Assembly (NCBI GenBank): GCA_937926205.1
Contig: CALEYL010000017.1
Coordinates: 94,876 to 158,875 of the forward strand
Origin: an uncultured Saprospiraceae bacterium
GTDB lineage: Bacteria > Bacteroidota > Bacteroidia > Chitinophagales > Saprospiraceae
Direction of reading: 5' to 3'
DNA: 64,000 nucleotides
The notes under the pieces are model-generated. The model was not told where the DNA came from and ran no database searches. It saw nothing but the letters and a program-made list of their open reading frames with translations. The position numbers and the translations under genes were made by a program. Positions 6,499-14,590 of the stretch are shown piece after piece; positions within the stretch are counted from its first letter, which is position 1; each line of letters opens with the position of its first letter.

Positions 6499-8865
6499 CT
6501 AAATTGCCCCCTTGTCCTTTAAGGCTTTCCAAACCTTAAAGGGCGTAATCGGGATATCGAGGTGTGTGATGCCGTATGGCGACAATGCATCCACAATGGC
6601 GTTGGCAATGGCTGGCGGCGCGCCTACTGTAGGCGATTCGCCAACCCCTTTTGCGCCAATCGGATGGTGAGGCGACGGCGTAACGACATGTCCCGTTTCC
6701 CACCTGGGTGATTCAACGGCCGTTGGCACGAGATAATCCATCAGCGTACCATTCAGGATGTTGCCGGCTTCGTCATAAATCAACTCTTCGTACATGGCCG
6801 GAGCAATGCCCTGTGTCAATCCACCGTGGACCTGCCCCTGCACGATCATCGGGTTGATGATGTGTCCGCAGTCGTCAATAGCCACAAACCGGCGCACGTG
6901 GATGCCGCCTGTTTCTTTGTCAATATCCACCACACAGATGTAAGCGCCCGACGGGAAAGTCAGGTTGGGCGGGTCGTAATAGTGGGTCGCTTCAAAACCG
7001 GCTTCCATGCCTTGCGGATGGTTGGTATAGGCGGCAAAAACGATTTCCTGAATCGTCTTGGATTTTTCCGGCGCGCCTTTCACAGAAAACTTACCGGGTT
7101 CCCATTCCAGGTCAGCTTCGCTGACTTCGAGCAGGTAAGCAGCAATTTTCCGTGCTTTGTCCCGAAGCTTGCGGGCAGCCATGGCAGCGGCAGCGCCGGC
7201 GGTGGGCGTACTCCGGCTGGCATAAGTGCCCAAACCGTAAGGCGCCGTATCTGTATCGCCTTCCTCTACCTGGATGTGTTCGGCAGGAATGCCCAACTCT
7301 TCCGCGATGATTTGTGCATATGTCGTTTCGTGGCCCTGCCCCTGCGATTTGGTGCCAAAGCGGGCGATGGCCTTGCCTGTAGGGTGTACTCTGATTTCTG
7401 CGCTGTCGAACATTTTGATCCCCAGAATATCGAAATCCTTGGAGGGGCCCGCGCCTACAATTTCCGTGAAGGTAGAAATGCCGATGCCCATCAATTCGCC
7501 TTTTGCGCGTTTCTCAGCCTGTTCTTTGCGCAGGCCGTGGTAGTCAATCGCGTCCATTGCTTTCTGAAGGCCCGCTACGTAATCGCCGCTGTCGTAAGTC
7601 CAGCCGGTTGGCGATTTCCAGGGAAAATCTTCTTTTTTGATGAAATTTTCCATGCGCAGTTCGGCAGGATCTTTGCCGATTTCCAACGCAAAACGATCCG
7701 TAATGCGCTCAATGGCATGAACCGCTTCTGTTACGCGGAACGAGCAGCGGTAAGCCACGCCTCCCGGAGGTTTGTTGGTGTAAACAGCATCGGCCTCCAT
7801 ATATGCCGTGCCGTAATCGTAAGATCCGGTGGCAATAGAGAACATGCCCGTAGGGAATTTAGAAGGGTTGGCTGCGGCATCGGTATAGCCGTGGTCAGCT
7901 AAAACCTTAAATCGCGTAGCCAGTATTTTGCCCTCTTTGGTTCCCGCCAATTCTGCCGTGATGTGATAATCGCGGGCAAAAGAATCCGCCTGAAGATTTT
8001 CGCTGCGGTCTTCGATCCATTTGACCGGAGCACCCACGAGGAAAGAAACAGCAATGGCAATGACATAGCCTGGATATACAGGCACTTTGCCACCAAAGCC
8101 ACCTCCAATATCCGGGGATATTACCCTGATCTTTTCTTCGGTTAAGCCTACATGCCCGGCCACCAGCGCAATCACGGTACGAATGGCGTGCGGCGCCTGG
8201 GTGGTCATGTACATGGTCAGGTGATTGTTCACCTTGTCGTAATCGGCAACACAACCACAGGTTTCTATCGAAGCTACGTGGATGCGCGGGATGTACATCT
8301 GTTCTTTTACGACCACATCTGCGTTGGCAAAAACCTGCGCGGTTTTGTCTTTATCCCCGACTTCCCAATGCCAGATGTGGTTGTCTTTTTTGCCCGGTTT
8401 GTCGCTTCTCAATACAGGCGCATCGGGTGAAAGCGACTTGTAAGGATCCATAACCGGTTTCATCGGCTCGTATTCCACTTTCACTGCTTCCCGGCCATCG
8501 CGGGCAGCATAACGGCTGGTGGCGATGACGGCAGCTACTTCCTGAGCCTGATACATCACCGTATCGGTCGGCAGTACCATCTGGGTATCCGACATCAGGG
8601 TCGGCATCCAGTGCAGGTTGTATTTTTCGAGGTCCCGCCCTGTAACAACGGCCACAACGCCCGGAACTTTCAATGCTGCTTCGCTGTCAATATTCTTAAT
8701 TTTGGCATAGGCGTACGGACTTCTCACAATGTCCATATACAGCATACCCGGCAATTTAATGTCATCTACATAGTGCCCTTTCCCCTGTATGAACCGGGCA
8801 TCTTCCTTCCTTTTCATGGAATGCCCCATTCCTCCTATTTCCTTAGATGTTTTGCACTGAATCAT
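6499..8865 (-). CDS. coxL: CoxL, form I aerobic CO dehydrogenase large (Mo-Cu) subunit
   Basis: Catalytic subunit of the molybdenum-copper CO dehydrogenase, oxidising CO + H2O to CO2 + 2 e- + 2 H+. The active-site loop reads VAYRCSFR (7735-7758), the AYXCSFR signature of form I CoxL; the Cys at 7744-7746 corresponds to the Cu-ligating Cys388 of Oligotropha. Other molybdopterin-binding blocks are intact: PDIGGGFGGK, GTKSQGQGHETTYAQ, GLGTYASRSTPTAGAA and HPIGAKGVGESP near the C-terminus, where the catalytic Glu lies. I chose the ATG at 8865 (788 residues), because the following ...GGMGHSMKRKEDARFIQGKG aligns with known CoxL N-termini. The 13 upstream codons begin with TTG and overlap coxS. Gene order M-S-L is also the form I order. 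Confidence 0.96.
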   Translation of the reverse strand: MIQCKTSKEIGGMGHSMKRKEDARFIQGKGHYVDDIKLPGMLYMDIVRSPYAYAKIKNIDSEAALKVPGVVAVVTGRDLEKYNLHWMPTLMSDTQMVLPTDTVMYQAQEVAAVIATSRYAARDGREAVKVEYEPMKPVMDPYKSLSPDAPVLRSDKPGKKDNHIWHWEVGDKDKTAQVFANADVVVKEQMYIPRIHVASIETCGCVADYDKVNNHLTMYMTTQAPHAIRTVIALVAGHVGLTEEKIRVISPDIGGGFGGKVPVYPGYVIAIAVSFLVGAPVKWIEDRSENLQADSFARDYHITAELAGTKEGKILATRFKVLADHGYTDAAANPSKFPTGMFSIATGSYDYGTAYMEADAVYTNKPPGGVAYRCSFRVTEAVHAIERITDRFALEIGKDPAELRMENFIKKEDFPWKSPTGWTYDSGDYVAGLQKAMDAIDYHGLRKEQAEKRAKGELMGIGISTFTEIVGAGPSKDFDILGIKMFDSAEIRVHPTGKAIARFGTKSQGQGHETTYAQIIAEELGIPAEHIQVEEGDTDTAPYGLGTYASRSTPTAGAAAAMAARKLRDKARKIAAYLLEVSEADLEWEPGKFSVKGAPEKSKTIQEIVFAAYTNHPQGMEAGFEATHYYDPPNLTFPSGAYICVVDIDKETGGIHVRRFVAIDDCGHIINPMIVQGQVHGGLTQGIAPAMYEELIYDEAGNILNGTLMDYLVPTAVESPRWETGHVVTPSPHHPIGAKGVGESPTVGAPPAIANAIVDALSPYGITHLDIPITPFKVWKALKDKGAI

Positions 8866-8896
8866 ATGATTGAGAATTGAATGGTTGTTGAATGAA

Positions 8897-9400
8897 TCAC
8901 ACAAATTGCGGCTCTGTGGAGGCCGTTTCTTCCCCCCTCATTTTGGCGCCGGCATATTCTATGGCCTTTACAATGTTGTTGTATCCGGTGCAGCGGCACA
9001 GGTTGCCTGAAATTCCCCAGCGGATTTCTTCTTCCGTCGGATTTGGATTGTTGGCCAACAATTCAGAAGCACGCATGATCATACCCGGCGTGCAAAAACC
9101 GCAATGGAGGGCATGGTTTTCTTTAAAGCCTTCCTGAAGCGGATGCAGTTGTCCGTCCTGAATCATGCCTTCTATGGTTGTAATGGACTTGCCATTGGCC
9201 TGTACGGCCAACATGGTGCAGGATTTCACCGACTTGCCGTCGAGTAAAATGGTGCAGGCGCCGCAACTCGACGTATCGCAACCAATATGAGTCCCGGTAA
9301 GGTTCAGGACTTCCCGAATCAAATGCACCAACAACAAACGGGGTTCTACCTCTGCTGTATGTTGGGCGCCGTTGACAGTTACTGTAATTTGCTTGAGCAT
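8897..9400 (-). CDS. coxS: CoxS, CO dehydrogenase [2Fe-2S] small subunit
   Basis: Iron-sulfur subunit carrying electrons from the Mo-Cu site in CoxL to FAD in CoxM. 167 residues, the usual size. The plant-ferredoxin-type cluster ligands are Cys41, 46, 49 and 61 (CDTSSCGAC...KSC); the second, proximal cluster has Cys100, 103, 135 and 137 (HCGFC...CRC). All eight Cys are present. It lies 33 bp downstream of coxM, and the coxL ATG follows 31 bp after its stop. Confidence 0.95.
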   Translation of the reverse strand: MLKQITVTVNGAQHTAEVEPRLLLVHLIREVLNLTGTHIGCDTSSCGACTILLDGKSVKSCTMLAVQANGKSITTIEGMIQDGQLHPLQEGFKENHALHCGFCTPGMIMRASELLANNPNPTEEEIRWGISGNLCRCTGYNNIVKAIEYAGAKMRGEETASTEPQFV

Positions 9401-9433
9401 ATTGAGAAAAGGTTTTAAGTCATTGAATGTTTA

Positions 9434-10306
9434 CTACTTAGATCCGGCTCTTTCCACCGCCTTGTGGATCATCCGTTTCACAAGTACGGCCACCATGGCT
9501 CGCTTGTATTCCTCGCTGCCTCTCAGGTCGGATGATGGACTGCAATCTTCAGAAGCGTACTGTGCCGCTTCAGCGACGGAAGCTTCGGTAATGGGTTTTC
9601 CAATCAAGGCCTGTTCTGAACGGGCAGCCCGAAGGGGTGTCGCATTGACATTGGTGAGTCCAATGCCTGCTGCCGTGCAAATACCGGATTTATCCAAAGT
9701 CAATTGAACGGCGACGCCGGCGGTCGCATAATCGCCTACTTTCCTTTCCAGTTTGTGGTAAGCGCTGCCGGTTCCGCTGCCGGGAATGGGTATTTGAATT
9801 TCTGTCAGGATTTCTTCAGGTTGAAGGGCGGTCATGTAAAAGCCGAAAAAGAACTCATCTATGGGTATCGCTCTTTCGCCTTCGGGTCCGGTGGCAATGA
9901 CGGTGGCATTCAGGGCCAGCATGACAGCAGGGTGGTCATTGGCGGCATCGCCATGAGCCAGGTTTCCTCCAATGGTACCTCTGTTGCGCACCTGAGGGTC
10001 GGCAATCAGTTTAGTGGCATCAGCAAAAATGGGAAAATGTTTTTTCAGGAGGTCGGAATGTTCCAAATCTGCTTCGCGGGTAAGGGCGCCAATTTTTAGG
10101 ATACCTCCTTCTTCTTTGATGTGCGACAAGCCTGGAATTCCATTGATGTCGATGAGGTATTCCGGCGTGGCAAACCTCAATTTCATCATGGGAATCAGGC
10201 TGTGCCCGCCTGAAAGAATTTTAGCTTCGTCGCCGTACTTCTGCAAAAGCGAAATCGCTTCTGACAACGTATTCGGGGCTTCATACTGAAAGGGCTGAGC
10301 AATCAT
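9434..10306 (-). CDS. coxM: CoxM, CO dehydrogenase FAD-binding medium subunit
   Basis: FAD subunit that accepts electrons from CoxS and passes them toward the respiratory chain. About 290 residues from the ATG at 10306; the 19 upstream codons are rejected because MIAQPFQYEAPNTLSEAISLL matches the normal CoxM N-terminus. FAD-binding motifs are intact: SGGHS at 32-36 (family consensus AGGHS) and TIGGN at 111-115, followed by HGDAANDHPA. The C-terminal CODH FAD domain begins near residue 175. It is the first gene of the form I order M-S-L, so the operon promoter should lie in the 79-bp gap upstream, unless read-through comes from the membrane protein gene before it. Confidence 0.94.
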   Translation of the reverse strand: MIAQPFQYEAPNTLSEAISLLQKYGDEAKILSGGHSLIPMMKLRFATPEYLIDINGIPGLSHIKEEGGILKIGALTREADLEHSDLLKKHFPIFADATKLIADPQVRNRGTIGGNLAHGDAANDHPAVMLALNATVIATGPEGERAIPIDEFFFGFYMTALQPEEILTEIQIPIPGSGTGSAYHKLERKVGDYATAGVAVQLTLDKSGICTAAGIGLTNVNATPLRAARSEQALIGKPITEASVAEAAQYASEDCSPSSDLRGSEEYKRAMVAVLVKRMIHKAVERAGSK

Positions 10307-10329
10307 AAGCAATACTGTTTTTGGATAAA

Positions 10330-10364
10330 CAAAAGGTATCGACCTGCCCCTGGAGCAGAGCAAA
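10330..10364 (-). promoter_or_regulatory. Candidate Bacteroidota-type promoter for the cox operon
   Basis: On the minus strand a TTTG element (10361-10364) is followed 22 nt later by TACCTTTTG (10330-10338), resembling the Bacteroidota -33 TTTG / -7 TAnnTTTG promoter with slightly long spacing. It lies about 25 bp upstream of the coxM start. By-eye match only. Confidence 0.3.
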
Positions 10365-10385
10365 ATCGGTCTATTTTACAAACAA

Positions 10386-10856
10386 TCAGTTCATTACACT
10401 TGCTCGCTTAATAAAGATACTTAACCTGTTGAGGTAATTTAGCAGGCTGGCATTGAGCCAAATACCCATAAATACAAGCGCAGTGCCGCCATAATAGAGC
10501 CAGGACGACCATTCATTTGCCACACTGAAAAAGACCATGGCCAACCCGGACAGGGCCAGCATGAAAGCATAGATCGTTCTCTTATCGCGAAAATTGAGCA
10601 AGATACAGCTCAGGGTGATCAGGCCAATAAAACCGGTAATCATCAAGGTTAGCGGGGATGCATGGACGGGGTTAAAATCAACTGTTTTTCCACTGCACAA
10701 TACCATGGTGCTGGAATAAGCCACGATGCAAAAGGGGCATTTGGGCAGTATTGCCAAAACGACACCCATCAATAGTCCGGTCTTTTGCTTAGACCCAACT
10801 TTGATTTTTGCGCCTTTACAAGGCGCACACTCGTGAATTTGATCCTCAACATGCAT
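10386..10856 (-). CDS. Small four-helix membrane protein with CPFC motif, unknown function
   Basis: Predicted inner-membrane protein of about 156 residues with a short Cys-containing cytoplasmic N-terminus (HECAPCKGAK) and four hydrophobic segments, at about residues 30-50, 68-88, 96-114 and 120-140. The first ends in LPKCPFCIVAY, so two CxxC motifs flank it, suggesting a metal- or redox-linked role; this is inference. I took the ATG at 10856 because the upstream 27 codons are not hydrophobic or conserved-looking. It precedes coxM on the same strand by 79 bp and could be co-expressed, but nothing ties it to CO oxidation. I recognise a recurrent Bacteroidota hypothetical family, not a named one. 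Confidence 0.65.
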   Translation of the reverse strand: MHVEDQIHECAPCKGAKIKVGSKQKTGLLMGVVLAILPKCPFCIVAYSSTMVLCSGKTVDFNPVHASPLTLMITGFIGLITLSCILLNFRDKRTIYAFMLALSGLAMVFFSVANEWSSWLYYGGTALVFMGIWLNASLLNYLNRLSIFIKRASVMN

Positions 10857-11213
10857 TGGCTGGATTGTTAAGGCTATTGTTAGAAAGTGGTTGCGACAGG
10901 GTTGCCCAAATCTACAAAAGTCAAAATAGAAAAACAAGATAATTGTTCACCAATAAGCCGCTTATTGGTAAAAAAATGTATAGACATGGATTTTTCCGGA
11001 TTATCCTTCTGCTTTTTGAATTCCTGCAAAACCGCAGCTTTTCAAAAGCAAGCAGCGTACCCGGAGAATAAGGCCGCTTTCTCAGACATTTTTACAATAG
11101 AAAAAACAGGCACTCAGCCTCTGATCAATTTTTTTTCTTTCCAATAATCCAAATCAATCTTCCCGCCGTATGTAGAGGAAATTTCGATTAACAACATCTA
11201 AAATTGATTTCAA
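10857..11213. other. 357-bp intergenic region without a supported gene
   Basis: Lies between the divergent membrane protein gene and the SnoaL-like gene, so promoters for both are expected here. An 86-codon plus-strand frame inside (10887-11147) has no start signal or recognisable composition and was not annotated. I see no strong hairpin or repeat. Confidence 0.5.
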
Positions 11214-11615
11214 ATGTCAAACAACCTCTCAACCGTTCAACAAATCTATGCCTGCTTTGCACAAGGCGATGTACCGGGAATTTTGGCTAAACTTTCCGAT
11301 GACGTGACTTTTTTTAATGGCTCCGATCCAAAAGTAGCGCCTTTTGGCGGCGAATTTAAAGGTAAGGATGGCGTTGTTCAGTTCTTCACCGGACTTGGAC
11401 TAACGACACAAACGACTGCGTTTGTGCCTGAAAATTTCAGGGAAGAAGGCAACAAAGTGGTGAATGAAGTACGCCACGATGGTATCGTGACCGCCACTGG
11501 TCATCCGTTCAGCGTTAATGCGCAGTTTGTGTGGACTTTCGACGACAATGGCATGGTAAAAGATTGGAAAGGCACGGGCGATTTTTCGAGCATTAATTCA
11601 GCTTTTCTGAATTAA
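11214..11615 (+). CDS. SnoaL-like / NTF2-family protein
   Basis: Single-domain cystatin-fold protein of the nuclear transport factor 2/SnoaL-like superfamily (ketosteroid isomerase-like), 133 residues. The pattern TVQQIYACFAQGDVPGILAKLSDDV at the N-terminus and WTFDDNGMVKDWKGTGD near the end are typical of this fold, which forms a pocket for small hydrophobic ligands in enzymes and non-enzymes alike. No particular substrate can be predicted. It is monocistronic; its 3' end faces the next gene across a repeat-containing region that could form a hairpin. Confidence 0.8.
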   Translation: MSNNLSTVQQIYACFAQGDVPGILAKLSDDVTFFNGSDPKVAPFGGEFKGKDGVVQFFTGLGLTTQTTAFVPENFREEGNKVVNEVRHDGIVTATGHPFSVNAQFVWTFDDNGMVKDWKGTGDFSSINSAFLN

Positions 11616-11642
11616 AGAGGAGCAAGGAGCAATATGCAAATT

Positions 11643-11745
11643 GGCAAGTTGGCAAAAAAAGGAAAACACCATACCCATAAATGTTACAAGGTGCAGCCAT
11701 GTTTGCCAATTTGCCCTTTGCGAATTTGCCCCTTGCCAACTTGCC
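11643..11745. repeat. Inverted copy of the 15-bp repeat, long-range hairpin between converging genes
   Basis: GGCAAGTTGGCAA at 11643-11655 is the exact complement of TTGCCAACTTGCC at 11733-11745, inside repeat unit 3. The transcript of either converging gene could fold a 13-bp stem enclosing 77 nt, a plausible bidirectional terminator or recombination remnant. Confidence 0.55.
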
Positions 11746-11761
11746 CTTTACAAACTTACCC
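11702..11761. repeat. Four tandem 15-bp repeats overlapping a stop codon
   Basis: Contiguous units at 11702-11716, 11717-11731, 11732-11746 and 11747-11761, with consensus TTTGCCAATTTGCCC and divergence rising toward the last unit. The last unit contains the stop codon (11756-11758) of the minus-strand gene. There are no spacers, so it is a minisatellite and not a CRISPR. Confidence 0.85.
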
Positions 11762-12307
11762 GGCCAGTTCGTACGCCCGCCTGACCCATGAAAACACTTC
11801 CGCATTAATGTCTTCGGCTTTTTCGATCCGAATTTTGTGCGTACACATGCCTCCCGGCGGGCAGGTTTCAACAATCCCGGAAGCTTCCACATTTTTCATG
11901 TTCAAACCTACTTCAAGACGGGTTTTGGTTTTGGGTTCCAGCAGGCAAAATTGCTTTTTGCGGCGCAAGCTGACCGAACTGTTTTTCGGCGCCACTTCGA
12001 TGTCTTCTCCCATCGGTAAAATTCCAGCCATCAGTGTTTCATAAAAGGGTCGCAGGTTTTCTTTTCCTTTGTATTGATTTTCAATCAACTGGCTTTTGTC
12101 TTCTACAGAGCCGGCGTCAGTGCCGAGCGTTTTATGCACCGCAAAATTGGCAAAACCATGCCCGAGGCCAAACTCGTCCTTCAGGTATTTCACCAGTTCT
12201 CCGTGTTTTGACAAGCCCGAGGAAGACACAATGCTTTTCCATTCGTCAAGGGTCTTGCCCGTGTTTTTTTTAAAGTTTTCGATCATATTGATCTCTACCT
12301 GATCCAT
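11756..12307 (-). CDS. DUF4287/DUF5655-type protein
   Basis: 183-residue cytoplasmic protein. The N-terminal ~70 residues (IENFKKNTGKTLDEW...HGELVKYLKDEFGLGHGFAN) match the DUF4287 pattern. The rest resembles the DUF5655 domain (FYETLMAGILPMGEDIEVAPKNSSVSLRR and a closing VRRAYELAG). The combination is common in stand-alone genes of soil and marine bacteria and has no established function. Its stop codon lies within the fourth 15-bp tandem repeat, so the repeat has reached the end of the coding region. No operon partner is evident. Confidence 0.75.
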   Translation of the reverse strand: MDQVEINMIENFKKNTGKTLDEWKSIVSSSGLSKHGELVKYLKDEFGLGHGFANFAVHKTLGTDAGSVEDKSQLIENQYKGKENLRPFYETLMAGILPMGEDIEVAPKNSSVSLRRKKQFCLLEPKTKTRLEVGLNMKNVEASGIVETCPPGGMCTHKIRIEKAEDINAEVFSWVRRAYELAG

Positions 12308-12462
12308 AAGTTTGAGTTTTGTTGATACTATAAGTTACCGGGTATTGTGCACCAGGCGAGTGCCGGATGTGCCAGATCTATCATTTATCTCCCTGAACCT
12401 CCTTTATTCAAAACCTGATATTGCAAGGTATAATTGTCTGCGGGAGCTTTTTAGATTCAGCG

Positions 12463-12867
12463 CTAAATGCCGAGTATAACGCCGATAACCACCAAAGCAA
12501 CCGTCACATAACCACCATTGATGAGCATGTATCGGGTACTGCGGTATTCAAACAAGCCGACCATAAACAAGCCGGAGGCTGCCCAGCCAAATCCTGCCAA
12601 AAATCCGGCAAGCGTAGCGAATGACAGGGTAACCCCGTCAGCAGCCAGAAAAGCAGCTAAGTTAAACGACATGATCAGACTCCACAAAAAAGCGAAGCCA
12701 AAAATACGGGCAGCGCCGCCTTTGGCTTTCAAAATCTCTTCCGTAAATCCGTTTTCTTCCATCCAGGCTTTGCCAAACAGTAAAGGAGAATACCACAGGG
12801 CGCCCAGCGCAAAACAAGCCAAAGCCGCTACAAAAACGGCGGGGAAATTGATGAGTTCGGGTTTCAT
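12463..12867 (-). CDS. DUF1761-family membrane protein
   Basis: 134-residue integral membrane protein with about four hydrophobic helices. It begins MKPELINFPAVFVAALACFALGALWYSPLLFGKAW, the N-terminus typical of DUF1761, with the WYSPLLFGKAW motif after the first helix. The ATG at 12867 is preferred; 22 upstream codons read into the regulatory region and are not conserved-looking. Function unknown. It is divergent from the LytS-type kinase, with a perfect direct repeat lying between the two starts, so it may be a target of that two-component pair. Confidence 0.75.
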   Translation of the reverse strand: MKPELINFPAVFVAALACFALGALWYSPLLFGKAWMEENGFTEEILKAKGGAARIFGFAFLWSLIMSFNLAAFLAADGVTLSFATLAGFLAGFGWAASGLFMVGLFEYRSTRYMLINGGYVTVALVVIGVILGI

Positions 12868-12939
12868 GTTTTTTATTTGTAATGAGTGATTTTCAACAAA
12901 CATATACCCCAATACACGAACTTTGCGGCGCAAGCACCT

Positions 12940-12973
12940 GAAACCGGAAAATGGCTGACCGAAACCGGAAAAT
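12940..12973. promoter_or_regulatory. Perfect 13-bp direct repeat, candidate LytTR operator
   Basis: GAAACCGGAAAAT occurs at 12940-12952 and again at 12961-12973, a 21-bp period that puts both copies on the same helix face. LytTR-domain regulators bind direct repeats about two turns apart. The site sits 73 bp upstream of the DUF1761 gene and 106 bp upstream of the kinase gene, so it could control either or both. Confidence 0.6.
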
Positions 12974-13078
12974 CAGGCGACGGCATAAACGTTTTTCACT
13001 AAATGGGCACGCCGCCAACTTCATTTACGCCAAAAACGAATTGTTTTTATGTGGTAAAAACTACCTGGGAATAAAGTC

Positions 13079-14104
13079 ATGAAAAAAGACATCGGCGACA
13101 TCCGCATCATGAAATGGATCGTGCCCTGGTTTGGGGTGCTCATCCCCAACCTGTCGGGGTTGTTCGGTGATTTGTCGCTGCACGACTGGCAATACTGGCT
13201 GGGCTATGTCTATTTCATTGCCGCCGCTTTCGCCATCTGGTGGGGCAACCGTTTCATCTACCTGCGCCAGCGCGACTACTACGATTGGTTCAGCCGTCCG
13301 TTCATGCGCATCCTCACCATGCTTTTCGGATTGATTTTTTATACAGCCCCGCTGACGGCTGCCATGTGCGCCTTCTGGTTCTGGTGGTCGGGGGTGCCCA
13401 CGGAAAATACCGTGATTGTCACCACAGAGCTTATCAATGTGATTGCTGTCATTTTCATCACCAATGTGTACGAGACAACATTCCTGCTGAAAGATTGGGA
13501 GGACGAACGCCTGCGGGTTGTCAATCTCGAAAAACTGAAAGCTACCGCGGAACTGGAAGCTCTGAAAAACCAGGTTGACCCGCATTTTATGTTCAACTCG
13601 CTGAATACCCTGTCGCATTTCATCGGGAAAGACCCCGAAAAAGCACGGCTTTTTCTGGAAAATCTGGCCGACATGTACCGCTATATCCTGAAAAGCAAAG
13701 ACGTGGAGTTGGTGCAGCTGGAAGAAGAAAAGCGGTTTTTACAAAGCTACCTGGCCCTGCTTCAGATGCGTTTTGGAGAGGCCTTGTCTTTGAAATGGAG
13801 CCTGCCAGACAATACAGAGGGGTGGTTCATTCCGCCCATTTCCCTGCAAATTTTGGTCGAAAACGCTGTTAAACACAACGAACTCAGTGAAAAATCGCCT
13901 TTACCCGTGTACATTGCCTTTGAAAATGGTCAGATTCGGGTGGAGAATAAAAAATCGGGCAAGCCTGTTTTTGGACAGAATTCCTTAGCAGTCGGCTTAA
14001 AGAACCTGGATGAACGCTTTCAGTTGATTACAGGAAAGGGCATTGAAGTCGTGGATGAAGGGGGCGTTTTTGCGGTGGTGTTGCCGCTGGTGCGGATTGG
14101 GTAG
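13079..14104 (+). CDS. LytS/YehU-type sensor histidine kinase
   Basis: Membrane-bound histidine kinase of the His_kinase (PF06580) type, partner of LytTR response regulators. 341 residues. Four transmembrane segments lie at about residues 11-29, 40-60, 77-103 and 112-132, with no sizeable extracytoplasmic sensor domain. A coiled linker (about 138-165) leads to the phospho-acceptor block NQVDPHFMFNSLNTL, with His169. The ATP-binding N-box follows as PPISLQILVENAVKHNE, and a late VGLKNLDERFQLI block holds the Gly-rich lid region. Its natural partner, the LytTR regulator, starts 1.1 kb downstream on the same strand, with accessory genes in between. Confidence 0.9.
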   Translation: MKKDIGDIRIMKWIVPWFGVLIPNLSGLFGDLSLHDWQYWLGYVYFIAAAFAIWWGNRFIYLRQRDYYDWFSRPFMRILTMLFGLIFYTAPLTAAMCAFWFWWSGVPTENTVIVTTELINVIAVIFITNVYETTFLLKDWEDERLRVVNLEKLKATAELEALKNQVDPHFMFNSLNTLSHFIGKDPEKARLFLENLADMYRYILKSKDVELVQLEEEKRFLQSYLALLQMRFGEALSLKWSLPDNTEGWFIPPISLQILVENAVKHNELSEKSPLPVYIAFENGQIRVENKKSGKPVFGQNSLAVGLKNLDERFQLITGKGIEVVDEGGVFAVVLPLVRIG

Positions 14105-14116
14105 TATCTGTTTTTA

Positions 14117-14153
14117 CCTGCCTGCCGGCAAGGCAGGGAGCACGATAGCTGCG
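14117..14153. repeat. Palindromic intergenic repeat, copy A
   Basis: Arms CCTGCCT and AGGCAGG (14117-14123, 14131-14137) form a hairpin, followed by GAGCACGATAGCTGCG. A related copy (GGCAAGGCAG then GAGTCCGATAGCTACG) lies at 38224-38279. Both sit just 3' of a host gene and just before a stretch of accessory genes. Here it could also terminate the kinase transcript. Confidence 0.6.
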
Positions 14154-14302
14154 TTATGCTCGGCCTGAAAGATCAGACACGGGACTACAGTCGAATATCT
14201 GCATCAGTGGATACTTGGAAAGTTGAGGTCTGATGGTTGATTTTGATTCAATTTGTGGCATTTTTGGTCAATTTTCTTTATTTTTGTTAGAAACTTGCAG
14301 TC

Positions 14303-14590
14303 ATGGAAAATACGTCCGTCCAATACGACGCCAAAAAATATCCGAATTTCAAGGAATACCTGTGGTTCAAGGACCATGAAGAGGAATTGATGCGTCGGTA
14401 TTATGGACGTTTCATTGTCATCAAAGACGAAAAAATCTGGGGCGATTTCGGAACCTGGCGTTTAGCCTGGATCAGTGCCCGCAAGTTGCACCCTCCCGGC
14501 ACCTATGTCATTCAGCATTGCATTGAGCGGGATCCGCGATGGGCGCCGCGATTGATCGGGCATAAGTTTAGTTTTGTCGAAGAAAAATGA
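14303..14590 (+). CDS. Small DUF5678-like protein
   Basis: 95-residue soluble protein. The central part, EELMRRYYGRFIVIKDEKIWGDFGTWRLAWISARKL, resembles the DUF5678 pattern (a short beta-rich unit beginning with a Tyr/Gly-rich strand followed by a helix). Such proteins often lie directly upstream of small retropepsin-like aspartic proteases, which fits the remnant found next to it. The stop TGA overlaps an ATG (ATGA), the position where the protease should start. Function unknown. It forms part of the accessory stretch between the kinase and its regulator. Confidence 0.6.
   Translation: MENTSVQYDAKKYPNFKEYLWFKDHEEELMRRYYGRFIVIKDEKIWGDFGTWRLAWISARKLHPPGTYVIQHCIERDPRWAPRLIGHKFSFVEEK

Noticed and set aside
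6826..7902. 358-codon plus-strand frame opposite coxL
   Set aside because: It is the complement of a highly conserved gene, has no recognisable domain, and arises from the codon bias of coxL.
6499..8865. CoxL as a xanthine dehydrogenase or form II enzyme
   Set aside because: AYRCSFR, the M-S-L order and complete coxG-D-E-F accessory genes fit form I CO dehydrogenase.
10887..11147. 86-codon plus-strand frame
   Set aside because: No convincing start or family; lies in the divergent promoter region.
11702..11761. 15-bp repeats as a CRISPR
   Set aside because: Contiguous short units with no spacers.
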